64,000 nucleotides of DNA from Pelargonium x hortorum (Eukaryota > Streptophyta > Magnoliopsida > Geraniales > Geraniaceae): the NCBI GenBank assembly GCA_036897525.1, contig JAYMTJ010000012.1:62001-126000 (forward strand). Direction: 5' to 3'. The notes beneath the pieces are model-generated. The model was not told where the DNA came from and searched no databases. It saw only the letters and a program-made list of their open reading frames with translations. Below, piece after piece: positions 26,423-39,251 of the stretch (its first letter is position 1; each line of letters starts with the position of its first letter). Both the position numbers and the translations under genes were made by a program.

Positions 26423-27038
26423 GTGGGAAATCCTTGTTTTTAAGGAGATTATAACACTAAAGCAGAGGATTGGGTTTTATCTTTCTAAGGAAATTAAGGG
26501 ACCTCTGTTACCATTGTGAAAGCAAGTCAAAGGCGTACTTAAATTAGCTCGGATAAGGGCCTTTTCTCAACTAAGTGCCTCGTTGTACAATTGATGAAAT
26601 GCACATTTTAAGCTATAATTCAATTAATTTTCCATCTTATATTAAGGAAGAGTGTAAAGTTCGTTTTCTTTTTATATAGCATTATATAGCACAGGTAAAT
26701 TATTTAATATGATTCTTTGCTTAGGGATATAAAGTTTCCCTGTATAATAAATAATCTATTTATATCCTAAAAAAATATTAAGTACTTGGTACTAGCCTTT
26801 CAAATTCTAAATACAGAATATCTACTAAGTGAATATTGTCTTCTAAGGACGGGGATCTCGTGCGAATTCTAATAAACTGGTAACTTAAGAAGACCTTCGA
26901 GCAATCCTTTATTTTATGGAATGTCTCAGGAGGGTTATTAGAATAAGGAACAGATCTATAAATATCCTTTTGTTTCTACAAGAAATGGGATTCCGAACTC
27001 ATGACTGTACCCTCAAAATGTCGAAGGTCTTTCAATGT

Positions 27039-27054
27039 CATACATACATACATA
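27039..27054. repeat. (CATA)n microsatellite
   Basis: Four CATA units are present in an AT-rich stretch. Confidence 0.85.
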
Positions 27055-28108
27055 AGAGTCAATAAGGTATTGTAAATAGCAAATATTATATGTATAAAGT
27101 TAAGTCTATTCTAGATATATTCTATTTGTTAATAACCCAACTGTGAGGAAAATAAACCAAGGGATTTCCATTCAATTCTACTGTTTTTTTTCTTAAATGA
27201 GTCTTAAATTGAAAATATCTTTTGTAAGGTTCATCTCTCCATCTAGGTTAGGTCATTTACCGTATAGAATAGAGATTAAAGTCTACAGAATTTCTAGTAA
27301 AACGTTTTTTTATGTTGGTGGAATGAAAAGCATATTCTTTTAACTTCGAATTGATTGTTGCGTGAAAAAGTAGGGTTTAGGCATTTAGAAAGCAGAAGTA
27401 TTTATAATAGAATAAGTCGACTTGAACTTGTGGCATTTCTTTTAAATAAATCTACTTTGATATGATATAGTATTCAGAAAATTGACCACATTCTACTGGT
27501 GAGAGCATAGCTACAATTAGCAAGAGAAGTCTTTCTACTGAAGTGATTTGGTATTCCAATAAGGTGTATCTCTAGAAAAAAAAAAGCGTTAGAGAATTGC
27601 AAGACCTCAGTATAGGCTCCGCTTAATTAAGAGAAATTCTGTGTATATGATTACCTATAGAGCTATTTTATGAGTACTTTAATATACCTATCTCAGATCC
27701 AGACGACCTTTCTCTCACCGTTAAGAGTTGTTGAATAAAATCCTCTTAGTTAGTAAGATTGTAAGTACGCCTTATTATTCACAGCACCTTGAGTCCTCTA
27801 TTTCGGGCTAGTTATTACGAAAAAGTAAAGGTAAGGTAGGAGCTTTTCAGTATCCTACGTTACATGGCATCTCACTTAAGCTTGAATCATAACATGGAAG
27901 GAAGTTAAGACTAAATTACTACTTTACAGTATCCGACTCGACAAAATTAACAAGGGATACAAAAAAAGAAGCTTTAACGTTCTTTACTTCTTACTTAATA
28001 TAGCAGATTAGTAAGTATAACGACAACTTTCTAATTTTATAAGATCTATAAGAGTTCCTTTCCTAGTTTATTTATGTCACTTTAATTGGGTTTTGGGATG
28101 GGGAATAA

Positions 28109-28178
28109 GAGCTTGTAGCTTAATTCGGTAAAATCCAGATCTAGTCCGACGCTATAGGTTCAAATCCTATATATAGTA
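28109..28178 (+). pseudogene. tRNA remnant, trnW- or trnP-like
   Basis: The T arm is perfect: ATAGG (28154-28158), loop TTCAAAT, CCTAT (28166-28170). About 40 bases upstream lies a D-arm-like TAGCTTAATTCGGTA with the conserved GG. The segment just before the T arm (CCGACGCTATAGG) aligns with the trnW sequence CCGATGTCGTAGG. The acceptor ends do not pair (gagcttg against atatagt) and no anticodon stem can be drawn. It is therefore a remnant rather than a working tRNA; trnP is an alternative source. Confidence 0.4.
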
Positions 28179-28685
28179 AGTAGGATTCACTTCTTCACAA
28201 AATTATTTAAGTCGCCTGAGTGCCCAATTGACAAACAAAATAGATAAAGAAAGAAGGTTTATTCCTTCAAAATGGATTAATATGAGATGAGGGGGATTTT
28301 CTAATTATACCACCGAAAAGATCCTTTTATTAAGAGGCGTGAGCACTTCTACAAGGAGCCGGGATCCCCCATTCCATACGAATTAGGAAAAGGAGCACCG
28401 AAGATGAGGTCTAGTCAATAATAAAGTGTCTCTAGAAAGCTCCTCTTTTCTAAGGGTTTTGCGGGATACTTTTTGCGATTTAAACCCTTAGAATGAATTT
28501 CTATTCGACTTTGGTTTGAACTTTGTAAAAACCTCGCCAACCCATGACGTATTTCTTTTCTTAGCTGGAAATCTCGTAACAGTTAATTTCTTCTATTTAA
28601 GTGATTTTTTTTTGTCTCGGATATTCATTCTTTTGCCAGTAAAAAAAAGAAACGAGTCACTTAATACAAAATAAGGAATGCTAGC

Positions 28686-28694
28686 GGTTCAAAT
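28686..28694 (+). pseudogene. tRNA T-loop-like word
   Basis: GGTTCAAAT lies in GCGGTTCAAATACAGCG. The flanking bases do not form a T stem, so it could be chance, but it belongs to an over-represented set. Confidence 0.12.
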
Positions 28695-31600
28695 ACAGCG
28701 AACCCATGTATTAATTAAGTTTGCTATCAATTTGAAGGGGTCGGCTATTTATTTAATTTACCCTGTATGTAGGCTTACAGTATAAATTAAAACAAGATGG
28801 ATTGTAGTGCTAGAGATTTTTTTAAACTCTTTTTACCATCAATACAAATGAAATATCTCTTTGTCTAATATTTTGTAATTTTAAATTACTTTGATATAAT
28901 TTAAGTAAGTATAGAATAAGGTGTATAAGTTAATTAAGTGCTTTTAGAGGGTATCGTGGACCTATCCTATGCCAGCCGCTTTTAGTGCATAAGGGCCCCA
29001 TTTGGTACAGAATAAACGAAATCCTTGGTTTTAAATAATAAAAGTGAAATCTCCCTAAACGCTCCTTGATTAGAATATGAATAGGGGAGTTGAGAGTTTT
29101 GGTAAAGTAGAGCTTATATAAAAGATATAAAAAGAAAGTTATTTTTAATATGCTGTACCCCGAAGAGGTTTTTTACTTATAATCTTTTTTTCGAATGCTT
29201 GTCATATAATCTTATGTAGATCAGCCTTTTCCTATTTGGAACTAGCTTTACCTATAATATAAGTCTTAAGACTTTTTATGGGCTTTGCTACTTGAACATT
29301 TGACTTTATGCTTTCTATTTTACCAAGTAAATGTAAGACTACAGTTTGAGTGTATTATGAATGCAAGATGGGAAATCTATAAAATGAAAAAGTTAATCGT
29401 AGATTCGAAACCCTGCTTATATTATAAAAGGAGAGAATATGGGATGCCAGACTGAACTAAGAACTCTCTAGTACTTAAGATACAAGGTTTCCTTATATAA
29501 AGATAAAGGGCCCCTTATTCCAACAGCAGGAACTCCTAGCTCTTAAAAACTTTAAGTTAACTATAAATTTGTATATAGTTTATATTAGGCCTTATAATTC
29601 TTGTAAAATGGTAGACGTGAGACTGCATTTATATAATAACTAAACTTTAGTCAGCTAAACTTACTCGGATTGTAGAACTCTTAACTTTGATCCTTAAAAG
29701 ATATCTTATAGGATATAAAATGGAATTGGAGAAGCTACTACTCTTATCTTGTTGATACTTGATTGAATAGGACTAATAAAAAAGAAACTTGTTTGAAAGA
29801 TAAAAAAAGACTACGACCCTACGTTAGCGAGACTTACCCTTTTTTACTAAAATTACAAGCACTGACAAACTTCACAACCAAGAAAAAGGGATCCTTATAA
29901 TCCCGCTATAACAACAAGGGAACACCGCGCTATGCTACTTTTGAATGTAACTACCAGGTCAAGATCCGAGTTACGAATACTGAAGAAGAAGGCCTTAAAA
30001 ATGCTTATTAACGAAGGCAATCCTTGTAAACGGGCTAAACTGAATATCCTAAGCAATAAAGCTCTTCCATAAGTTCTCACAGGTGCATATTTATAGTACA
30101 AGTCCTAAACTGTTTACTCCAAATAGAAAGAAATATCTAACAAAAAATAGACTCAGATTCAGCAAAACAAGTTTAAGAGGAGTCATTTAAAATAAAAAAA
30201 GGTTTTGTGTTCTCTTATCTGAGACTTCTTTATACAGACAGAAAGGGGTTTCCGTAACTTAGCACGAGCTTAATATAATATAGGTGTGCACTGTTATATA
30301 AAGAACTGTAGTTACTCTCAAACATTTCAAGTTAATCTAATCTATAATACTACAGGAGATTCTTACGGTAATACTTTTTTTTGTAATATACTTACAAGAG
30401 TCGTTTTTTATTCTAACTCTATAGGGTGCTTAAGGGAGTACTTATTTCGCTTCTTGAGGATGCTTGTTCTACTATTTCCAGGAAGGCGGCCTTCGTTGAT
30501 CTAGCAAAAGTAATACGTAACCAAAGTTTGAATAGCTATTTAGACGTAAAATTACACAACAACTTAGTACGTACTCCTTTTTTTGTAACATTTATTTACC
30601 AGCGGTGTCTTGGCTTTATCCCCTTTTACGTTATCACTAAAACTACGTGGTATATACAATTAAAAAAGTATTATGTTTTTTTTAACTAGCGGTGTAGTAC
30701 GAAAGACACACCTGATACTTGGGGTAGGTTCTCACTGATTTTGACATTCAGGCACAGCTTCTCCCCGAGGATAATGCCATTATAAGGTTAACCCTTCCAG
30801 ATTGTCTAACTTAGCCTAATATAAATAAACTAGTAAAACTACAAAGGACTCTTTCGAAGGATACGTTTTTTGAATAGAATCTCTGAAAAGAAAGTACCAC
30901 CATAACGTATACATCTACTAAGGATTAGTTCTATTTTGGCCCTCCTTACACTTCTTCCAAATAAAGTATAGGGTCCCACGAGCTGTTCGTTATTTGTTTT
31001 TATTACCGAGTATACTATTATCTCTACACCTTCATTTCATTACCCTCTGGAAAAAAGCATCACACTAAATCTTTTTTTCATAACCTATTTTCTTGGTATG
31101 TGTGGTAAATAATGTGGCATACCGAGAAATAAAAGCTTCCTATAGATATGCTATTAGCTACTAGGTAGATATCTGATGGAGTAATTATGTTATTACTGGT
31201 AGTTGAACGTGTGAAATGAAAAAACAAAAGGAACAATTACAAACCTGCACCAGATAATTGGAAAAGAAAAGCAAATAAAGTAATTTAAAAGGGTTATTTA
31301 GAAAATAAAAATTGCATACAGTATTTAGGGGGTCCCTAAGTTCTTGAGAATCAATCTAATCTAAAGGAAATTTGTATTATTAAAAGAATCTTATATTCAG
31401 GAGGACTTTTTACTATTAACATTTTGAGAGAGAGATTCCTAAAACTTCCAATCAGATAGATTTAGATTAGAAAAAAAGTAAACGAAAAAACTCCCAATTG
31501 TGTAAGCTCTATAGGTAATTTGAGAGCTCCTATTAGAAAAGAAACCTTTTGGGTCATTTATAAGCATAATGACTGGAGCACGCTTTAGTAATATTAAAGT

Positions 31601-32552
31601 GTCTTATTACTCTGTACCCAGAGAAGAGGGTAGTTTTAATACAAAGATTTTTTTTAATTCTATCTATAGAGATAGAGCCTTATTTCTATTTTTGAATTAC
31701 GTAAAAACTCCCTTGTTTTAATCTTCTCAGAACTCACAAAACCTTTCTGAGTAGTTTTGAACTCTAAAACTAAAAAAAAGCGCACTACTACACTTAACAA
31801 GATGGTAGAACTTTTTTTTCTAGACCCCTTTTACAAAAAGTACCTGTGCTTTTATTTCTTAGGTATGCTGCTCTTAGCTATTTATAGGCCCTAACTAAAT
31901 TCAAATTCTTGAAAAGGGAGAGTCTTAAGGTTAAGGAGCAATCACTAACTCTTAGTTTGGTATCCCTTGAATCGGAGTAGTAGCCGCCTCTTGATAGAAG
32001 GGTCTTAGACGGTTTCCGCCTTATTTTCTTCGACTGCAAATAACTAAACACGTTATGAAAGTGTTGGCTAGAAGAAAGTCTGTATTTCCGAAATATAAAC
32101 AGAAGATCTTTACTCTGTTGGGAAACTTAACTTATCCGACTTAAGTTCATTTAACAATTTCCTTGTTATCAATACGCTATACTTGAGATTTAAGAAAACT
32201 CCTGAGTTATTTATCAAAAAAAGCAGTACCAGAATTTATCAAAATAAATGTATGGCTTTGTAACTCGTTAAGAACCCAATTTTAATATAATATACTTAAA
32301 GAGAAATCCTGATCATAAAAAACGGAATAGAAACTAGTGAATAAATTGACTAGGATAAAGGATGAATTTTCTTTTATTATAACTTATGCAATGCAAAGAT
32401 CATGCAATAAAATCGGGTATTTATACTCATTTTCTTATCAAGGAGACTTAGTAACATTTTTTTTAAGGATTTAAGGAGCCCCTCTGTATTTGCAAAGTAG
32501 CAGAAAGAAAGCTTCAGCAAGCTTCTATAATTAATGGTTGACTAAACACCTT

Positions 32553-32626
32553 TGGCTTTTAGTTCAGCTCGGTAGAACACAGTCTCAAAATCCCGGATGG
32601 CGTAGGTTCAAGTCTTATCATATACT
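32553..32626 (+). pseudogene. Decayed trnW(CCA)
   Basis: The sequence follows tRNA-Trp(CCA), in the form shared by plastids and many plant mitochondria, through most of its length. The D arm GTTC-AGCTCGGTA-GAAC (32562-32578) is intact with four pairs. A region close to GGTCTCCAAAACC follows, but with bases lost so that the anticodon stem no longer pairs and CCA cannot be placed. The T arm GTAGG-TTCAAGT-CTTAT (32602-32618) still pairs using two G-U pairs. The acceptor ends (32553-32559 and 32619-32625) do not pair at all. This combination indicates a non-functional copy. I cannot decide from the sequence whether the source was a native or a plastid-derived trnW. Confidence 0.6.
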
Positions 32627-33109
32627 AGTTTAGGAGATTCAGGTCATTTTTGTATAACTAATGATACATTCAACTGAAGCTCTTACTTCGTACTAGTACT
32701 AAATTTAGAATGTTAAAAGACTGCTGGACAATGGTGTGGTGTGGATAAGATTGCTTTTTCCTTGTTTGATTTTTTTTAGGATTAAACAAAAGTTATACTC
32801 AGTAGGGATCGTGTGTTTAAAGCTGCATAGGAGGAGAGTCCGCTTTAATAAAGTAAAGACAGACTTTGCTATATATGTATGAATGATAGCAATTATAGAA
32901 AAACCGTTCCGTATATAGAATAGAGCTCTAGCTAATCAAAACTCTGGCAATCCTTCTCCTTCGCTCTCCGACGAAATACTTAGTTATCAAATGCATTTAT
33001 AGGGTAAAATGCCCCTCTTCAATTAAAGGTTTCTGAAAAGATTAAGCTAGTACGACCCAGCACTTCCTTTTGATGGTTAAATTGAAGCTGTCCGCATCCG
33101 ACATGCAAT

Positions 33110-33119
33110 GGTTCAAGTC
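33110..33119 (+). pseudogene. tRNA T-loop word, decayed tRNA
   Basis: GGTTCAAGTC follows a tRNA-like stretch (CACTTCC, GGTTAAATTGAAGC, GTCCGCATCCGACATG) beginning near 33060. The length to the T loop is right for a tRNA, but the stems are not complementary. The parent tRNA was not recognised. Confidence 0.28.
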
Positions 33120-35559
33120 GCAGGAGCCCCCCCTCCTCCCCTTTAATGCAAGTCAAATGAATTACAGTAATGGATAATTTAAGATATCTAGCCCTACTTG
33201 TGTTTTTACTATCTCGCTTTTTTTTGGTTCTAGCAGTTAAAATAAGGAAATAGTTAAGTAATGTACAACACTTACTATAGCTTAACTTGTACGCAATTTA
33301 TACTCTATAGGGATCAAAAACATGAGGGGGGTCACCAGCAAATACTTTTGAAGAATCTGAAATTAAAGAGCAATCACAGGGCTCCCTGACTTCCCTTATA
33401 TCTATATCTGTAAGGAAAAAAGTGACTAAACCACAACTAAGAGCTTTTTACGAATAAGGAGTACACTTAACTGGTAGAACTCGGGAGCCCTATCAACTTT
33501 TAATAAAAATGAAACTAAGACATTATTTTATATACTGAAATTAGAGGGCGGTACCCCGATCTGAGTCTTACTAATTCTATTTTTTTTATATTGTTTTAGA
33601 ACTTCGAAGTATTTGTACCCAGTATCCCGTATATAAAGAAAACTCCGCGTGTCAAGTTCTATTTATATTACACAATCCCTAGCTCACGTTGTTCTTAAGA
33701 TTTGTTCAAAAGGGTAGTTACTTTATAAGTCCGAGCTAGTTAGGGTTTTGAGTAGCCTGTATCAAAGTAATGAAAGGGCTTAGCTGTTTCGAAAAGAATT
33801 TGGTACCGAGGAATACCTTCTATTTTAGTTATTCTGATGACAAAGTAATTTAAGATTTTAAAACAAGGATCCCGATTTGGGAAAACTCTTTTACATTTAT
33901 AATAGTATGAACCGGATTTCAAAGTGTTAAGGATTTTGAAGTTCTTTTGAGGGCGTGCGTGGTAAAGTGTTCTAATCTGGTATTTACTAAAACTAAATAG
34001 AAGTAAACCCTTGCCTTGGAGTAGCTTAAAGATTGGTTTATAGAGTCCCTTGCCGACCCAGGTCCTTAGAAATAAATAATAGACCCCTTTCGTATGGTGA
34101 AACTCATTTTAATAAACTCATATGTAAACGCACTCCTTACATTTTGAAACCCTTTTTGCTACTCTACGGTATACACTCGACTTGAGTTAGCTTAACTTTA
34201 ACGGAGGACTCAGAAAACTAAAAGCCTCTTTTTTTCTTATTTAGTTTAATAAATTCTTGGTAACTTTGACTAACAATTCTTATATACTGGAGGGATGCCA
34301 GATCAGATACTTTACTAGTTCTTTTTTAAACTGTACATCACTCTTTAGAAGTGCCCTGGGTTTTAAGCCCTTTTGTCAAGATGCATTTCGTACCAACATT
34401 TTGGGGGTTTTCTTCGGGTTCGTAAAAAAGGTGCTTATTATTTCAAAGTGAGCTAGACCGGGCATATCCTAGGAGTATCCTTGCTGAAAGAGGTCTAAAA
34501 GCTATAAATCCCCTTTATAGTATGTCATAAATTAAGGTAACTTAAGTAGGGTAAATCAAAATAGTTAAATAGGAATGCCGTGAGTTTCGAGTCGCTTTAG
34601 GTTCGTTTTGAATTAAGGAAAGGTGACCGAGGGAGAGGGAGTTAGTCGCATGAATTTCCGAGAGCTTTGATTCACCAGACTGGTTAGGGATCCCCCCTAC
34701 CCTAAGATAAGAGAATTTGCCTTTTCTTTAGTTCTGATTCATAAATTTGTATACCTTTTCTTAATCTTTACCCCCTAAAATTCCACTGCTATATTAACTT
34801 GAATCTCCCCCGATTTATGTACTACGAGTCGTAGCCCTTTTGCCATTTCTTTAATAAGCGCCCCTTTCTAGCACAATCCAAAGAAACTAACCCCAGTCAT
34901 TTTTAGGGGGAGCTACGCCCGAAAAAATCAAATCGAAAAGAAATTTTTAGTACAACGCTTACTCGAGTGTCTCCAAAGCAAGCTTAATGCTTAACCAAGT
35001 TCTTACTACAAGGGATATAATATAGGGTTAGTTATAGGGAAGAATACAATCTTTATATCCGCTATTGAATGCTAAACATATTGGAATGACTTTAGGAAAA
35101 AGGACTTAGGACCCCACACACATTCCATTCTACACATGATTTATTATAAAGGCAATGAACACCCCTAAAAGACTTGCTTGTGACTAAAATTTGCTAAAGA
35201 GGTTGCTTTTCAATCAGTTTACGATCTTTTCATCGACTAAGAAAGCATAATGACAAGGACTAGGTATCCTAATTTAGGTGAGAGGAGAATTCTCCAACTA
35301 TCCCGGTTCTCTAATTTAGCTTTACTCCTTGGTCATAGGGTTCTCTTATACTCCGAAACCTTAAAGGGCAGGGGCTTTATAGAAAAGACTTAATATGGAT
35401 GCATGGGGGTTTTTTAGTTAAGTTATAGGGCTTAAAAAAACGATACTGGCAGAGTATTAAGAGTTAATCTAGGATGTGCGGGTAAATCTTTTCCTTAGCA
35501 GGGGTTCGCGGTGTACTAGGGTCCGTATCGAGGTTTACTAAACTAACACTGTAGGAATT

Positions 35560-36240
35560 TCTAGTTGAAGCTAAAAATGATTGAATGGATAATTACGTCT
35601 TAATCTGGGAGGCTTTAAATATGCAAATAGAAACAAATCAAGAACAAGTACATATTCTATTTTGGCTGACAAGCTTACTTTCAAGAATTAAGAAACTGAC
35701 ATTAATGAAACCTAACCGAAACGTAAACCATGTAACAGCCACTTAAGACTCTCCTTTTGAGGCTTTCCATTTTGTGACAAAGAAATTCTATCCATCTTGT
35801 TCAGTACTTTACTTTACCCTCTAAGAAAACCACTCCTTACTTTCATACTTGTTAAGTTCCTAAATTCCTTACTTTTTAATAGAATCTCTTGTTTACTCCC
35901 ATTAAGCCAAGGAAATAGAAAGATAAGAAGCATAGAAGTTGGAGTATGAGTAAGGTACAGATACAGAGTACAAGTATATCTCATAAGAGTGTAGCTCCTA
36001 ATAGGGATAGCTCCTAACAAGAAGAAAGGTTTCCACTAATTAATGAGAACAACATTTAGGGTTTTTGCAAGGCAGTTATACAGAGTAAGCCAGAAGCAAG
36101 TCGGGGAAACTCCTATTTGAAATTAATAAAGGGCGAAACCTAAAGGGTTTTTTGTTGCCAAAGTTATAAAGGTAAGACTTCTGATCCAGTTAACGAAGTG
36201 AAGCGGTTTCTCTTTGCTAGTTTCATTTAATAAGAGTTCG
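35560..36240 (-). other. Open-frame-rich block, unidentified
   Basis: One minus-strand frame has few interruptions over about 225 codons; its best open part is 35814-36020 (68 codons, TTG start). Residue use is mixed (IFLFPWLNGSKQEILL, KEFRNLTSMKVRSGF). The upstream end carries GATCCAGTTAACGAAGT (36183-36199 region), also found near 17977-17993, where the same frame also reads FVNWI. It is possibly a decayed coding sequence of unknown origin; no family was recognised. Confidence 0.2.
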
Positions 36241-36482
36241 AGGCTGGTTTGTTCTGGGGAGTAGTTTTAAGGATATTATATAGCTCTGATTATACTAGGG
36301 ACGAAGATCTAATTCTTCATTTAAACAAACTCTTCCATTAATGATATCCGATAGACATCAAACGAACCTTTTAAACTTAACGTAGGAATGCTTTGAAAAA
36401 AGATACCGAGGGGGCTAGGAGTATCCGCGCGGAGCGAACATACAAATGATACGAAACGAAAGAAGACTAAGCTCAGTATGTA

Positions 36483-36499
36483 ACGTGATTTGAACCCAT
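36483..36499 (-). pseudogene. tRNA T-arm remnant (minus strand)
   Basis: On the minus strand ATGGG, TTCAAAT and CACGT form a T arm with four of five pairs, preceded by TTTTGTACC. The rest of the cloverleaf is not recognisable. The CATGGGTTC context recalls trnS(GCU) of plant mitochondria, but this is a weak hint. Confidence 0.25.
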
Positions 36500-37840
36500 G
36501 GTACAAAATGAATTTTATGCCATTCTCTTTTTTTATAAAGGGACAGTTATCTCTCATATTTTATAAGCGTTTTTTGATACCGCTCTCTAAAATTTCTTAT
36601 CTAGAGTAAACTTTTATTACATGGCTCTAGTAAGACTTTATGTAAATTGGTTATTTTCCCCTACTTGAGTATTGCTATAGATGATGGCTTAGAACTAGGA
36701 AAACTCTTTTCTTTTCAACAATTCTATGTCTTTATACCTACTTCGAATTAGAGGGGTAAATCAGAGATGTTTAATTGCCCCATTTTTTTTCTAGCGGGTA
36801 ATGTCCTTTTGGCGAAACTGATCCAGGAGTCTTTTGTACCTATACTTAGACTTTATCGGCTTAGATCTTGCAGAGTTGTTTTTAACTTTATGTAACTAGG
36901 AGCGGGTTCCATTATATTCTTTGAGCATTCCTAACAATCAGGCCCCGCTTATTTTGATATGGGGTTAAAGCGGATCTTTATTAGAAAGTCGATTAAAGTC
37001 ATTTATTTTTCCTAAAAAGTATTCGATACAAAATTGAGCCTCAACTATTTCGTAAGTAGTTTTCCTTTGTATTAAGTCTCGTTTAAAAGTTCAAGCTTTA
37101 CTTCTTATTCATTCGGGGTCTCTCGTTTGTATCAAACAAAACTTAATTGCTTTGGGGAGGCTTTAAGAGATATTACTCCTTCTACTAAGTTAATATGTTA
37201 GAATTCTCAATTAGAATACTAAGCTGCTCTTGGCATTCTTCTGGTTTAACCTCGAAAAAGACTAGATCATATCTACTCCACCTACATGCAACGGGTACGC
37301 CTTTATCAAAGTTTAAAAGAATTTTGATTCTTCTCAAACCAACCCATTGGGGTTTGCAACACAGAGATGGTTAGTATTTACATTCCGCTATATTAGTCCA
37401 CTAAATCTAGCCTTGAGAAAATTCATATGAATGAGATTATCGTTACTCCCAAAAATAGGGATTAGCTTAAAATTTGAATAATTAATATATACATAGCATT
37501 CTTTACTAGCATTAACTTATTAACAGGGACTTCGGGAAAATGGAATCCTCATAGATATCTTTACAGATAGAATTTTTTTGACATGCCTTTCTAAATCTAC
37601 TTCTTCTTGTTCTACTAAAATAGAAAGGAGGTTTGGTCTCTAATTTGTAATCTCTTAGAGAGGGTGTTTCAACTTGATAGCTTCACTACTTAACTTTACG
37701 AGCTTTCGGTAAGGGATTTGGGAGCTAAGGCTTGTTAATTTCATAATTAGGGATAAAAAAAACTCTTCTATTAAATGAATATTAGATTCTAGAGTATTCT
37801 TTTTTATCAAACCCTACAAGACAAGATTTTTTTGAAGTCT

Positions 37841-37849
37841 TTTCGAACC
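37841..37849 (-). pseudogene. tRNA T-loop-like word (minus strand)
   Basis: Minus-strand CAGGTTCGAAA is preceded by GTCTAATTGAGACGGCGGTCA, in which GTCT and AGAC could pair. It is possibly the 3' half of a decayed tRNA; the identity is unknown. Confidence 0.22.
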
Positions 37850-38927
37850 TGTGACCGCCGTCTCAATTAGACTTCGATTTACCGAAAGTCAAAACTGGTT
37901 AAAGCTGTAAGCTAGTAGGCAACTACCGGCATACTATTTAACTTACTATTCAGTAGCAACTAAATTCTTTCTTTATCTAAGTGAATTCCTAAGTTCTTGA
38001 AGACGACCCAACTAGCACACTCCACCGATTACTAGACTGTAAAAATGCTTCTAAGGAGCCCCTCTGTACAGAGCTTAGGTTTCGAATAGGTTTAATATAG
38101 AGGAAAAACCGCTCCTTTAATTTAAGAACTACTATATTCCTTTTTGGGGTAGGATCTATACAATTTCTTGAATTGAACTTAGATTAGGGACGTCCCTTAT
38201 TTAAAGTCAAGGGTATAATGCCAGATCCGGGTGCAATAAAGACTCATGCGGGATCCTCAGTATAGAAATTCTTAAATAACTCAGGACCTAAAATCAAGTG
38301 AAACTTGTAAAATAGCTCCCTCTTGGGATCTCCCGGTCTCTATAATTCAGGAATTGCAAGAAGGAAATCCGGCACTTTTACGAGCGAGGCCCCTCGAAAC
38401 ACCAGAACTCAGGTTATATTGGCTTGCGTTTTAGCCCTTGTTAAAGTCATCTTGGAGTATGATTTTTTTGCTACATTACATTGGATACACTGTATTTCGG
38501 CTACTGTAGCTGTACTTTTTTTTTATAAATTGATTTCTTAAGAAACTTCTTTTATGTCTCGTGCACTATAACATTTTGGTACCCTCATGTGTCTGATCCC
38601 ATTGTTTCAGTATACTAGCATCCCTCTACTTTACTTATATCACGAATTTCAGGTACTTATTTTAAAGCTCTAAGGATTGTATAAAGGTTCCTTGTAATCC
38701 CTATTTCGTGAGTATCTCTTATCAAAGTGTAAAAGTTTAAATAGTGTACTACATTCACGCTAGAAGAAGAAGAGGGTTAATAGTTAATAAGAAAGAAAGT
38801 CGTACCACAAGTACTAAAGACTTCACATATCGTGTGTATAATGAGAGCCTCGATAGTGCCCCAAAGAAGCTTCATTGATCTTGACTAGATCTTTGAGAGT
38901 ACCCTTTTCAGGCAATCGAGAGCTGTT

Positions 38928-39248
38928 TCATGTGTCAAACAATCGTCCACTAATTAAGAGATCGGGAGCTGTCTTATGGATGGAAGACTCATCAAAGGAA
39001 GTAGTCAATTTCTCAATATCGACTTGCAGCTTTCGTAAGTAAGACTGATCACCTGTCTTCTTATCAACTTTAGCCTGTTCCAAGAGAGCAAAGACAGAGT
39101 GCTTATATTGAGTGCTCTGACTGACAGAAGATGAGTCTTCTTCAAGGAGAATCTTACTTCTCAAATAAGTCTCGAATGTTGTTAAGAACGTTATGTACTC
39201 ATCTCTGAATCTTTTATCTTTAGATGAAAGAAAAGAATCCAAAGCATA
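38928..39248 (-). CDS. Hypothetical hydrophilic open frame, no ATG start
   Basis: About 106 codons stay open between a TAA (39249-39251) and a TGA at 38928. Translation from a TTG at 39242 gives a 104-residue hydrophilic protein rich in Asp, Glu, Lys and Ser, with no Cys, Trp or further Met. Its Leu/Lys/Glu spacing suggests helices, for example EYITFLTTFETYLRSK and LRKLQVDIEKLTTS. It is the longest open frame outside cox1 and the least AT-driven in composition. I do not recognise the family. The lack of ATG, the isolation and the short length leave three choices: a gene fragment, an exon, or a chance frame. The same frame continues largely open for about 34 codons past the stop. Confidence 0.3.
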   Translation of the reverse strand, partial: YALDSFLSSKDKRFRDEYITFLTTFETYLRSKILLEEDSSSVSQSTQYKHSVFALLEQAKVDKKTGDQSYLRKLQVDIEKLTTSFDESSIHKTAPDLLISGRLFDT

Positions 39249-39251
39249 TTA

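Larger units (their letters stand above)
23396..38927. other. Long intergenic stretch with tRNA remnants
   Basis: It contains the tRNA-like loci at 24155, 26350, 28109, 28686, 32553, 33110, 36483 and 37841 and the block at 35560-36240. A TTG-started 80-codon frame at 24817-25059 and two overlapping frames at 30286-30689 are unsupported. Nothing else was recognised. Confidence 0.55.

Noticed and set aside
30286-30689. Two overlapping 72- and 87-codon frames
   Set aside because: They overlap in different frames, neither is recognisable and the composition follows the AT-rich background.
33118-33142. C-rich run as an origin or recombination signal
   Set aside because: It is a single short C/T run with no symmetry or repeats to support it.
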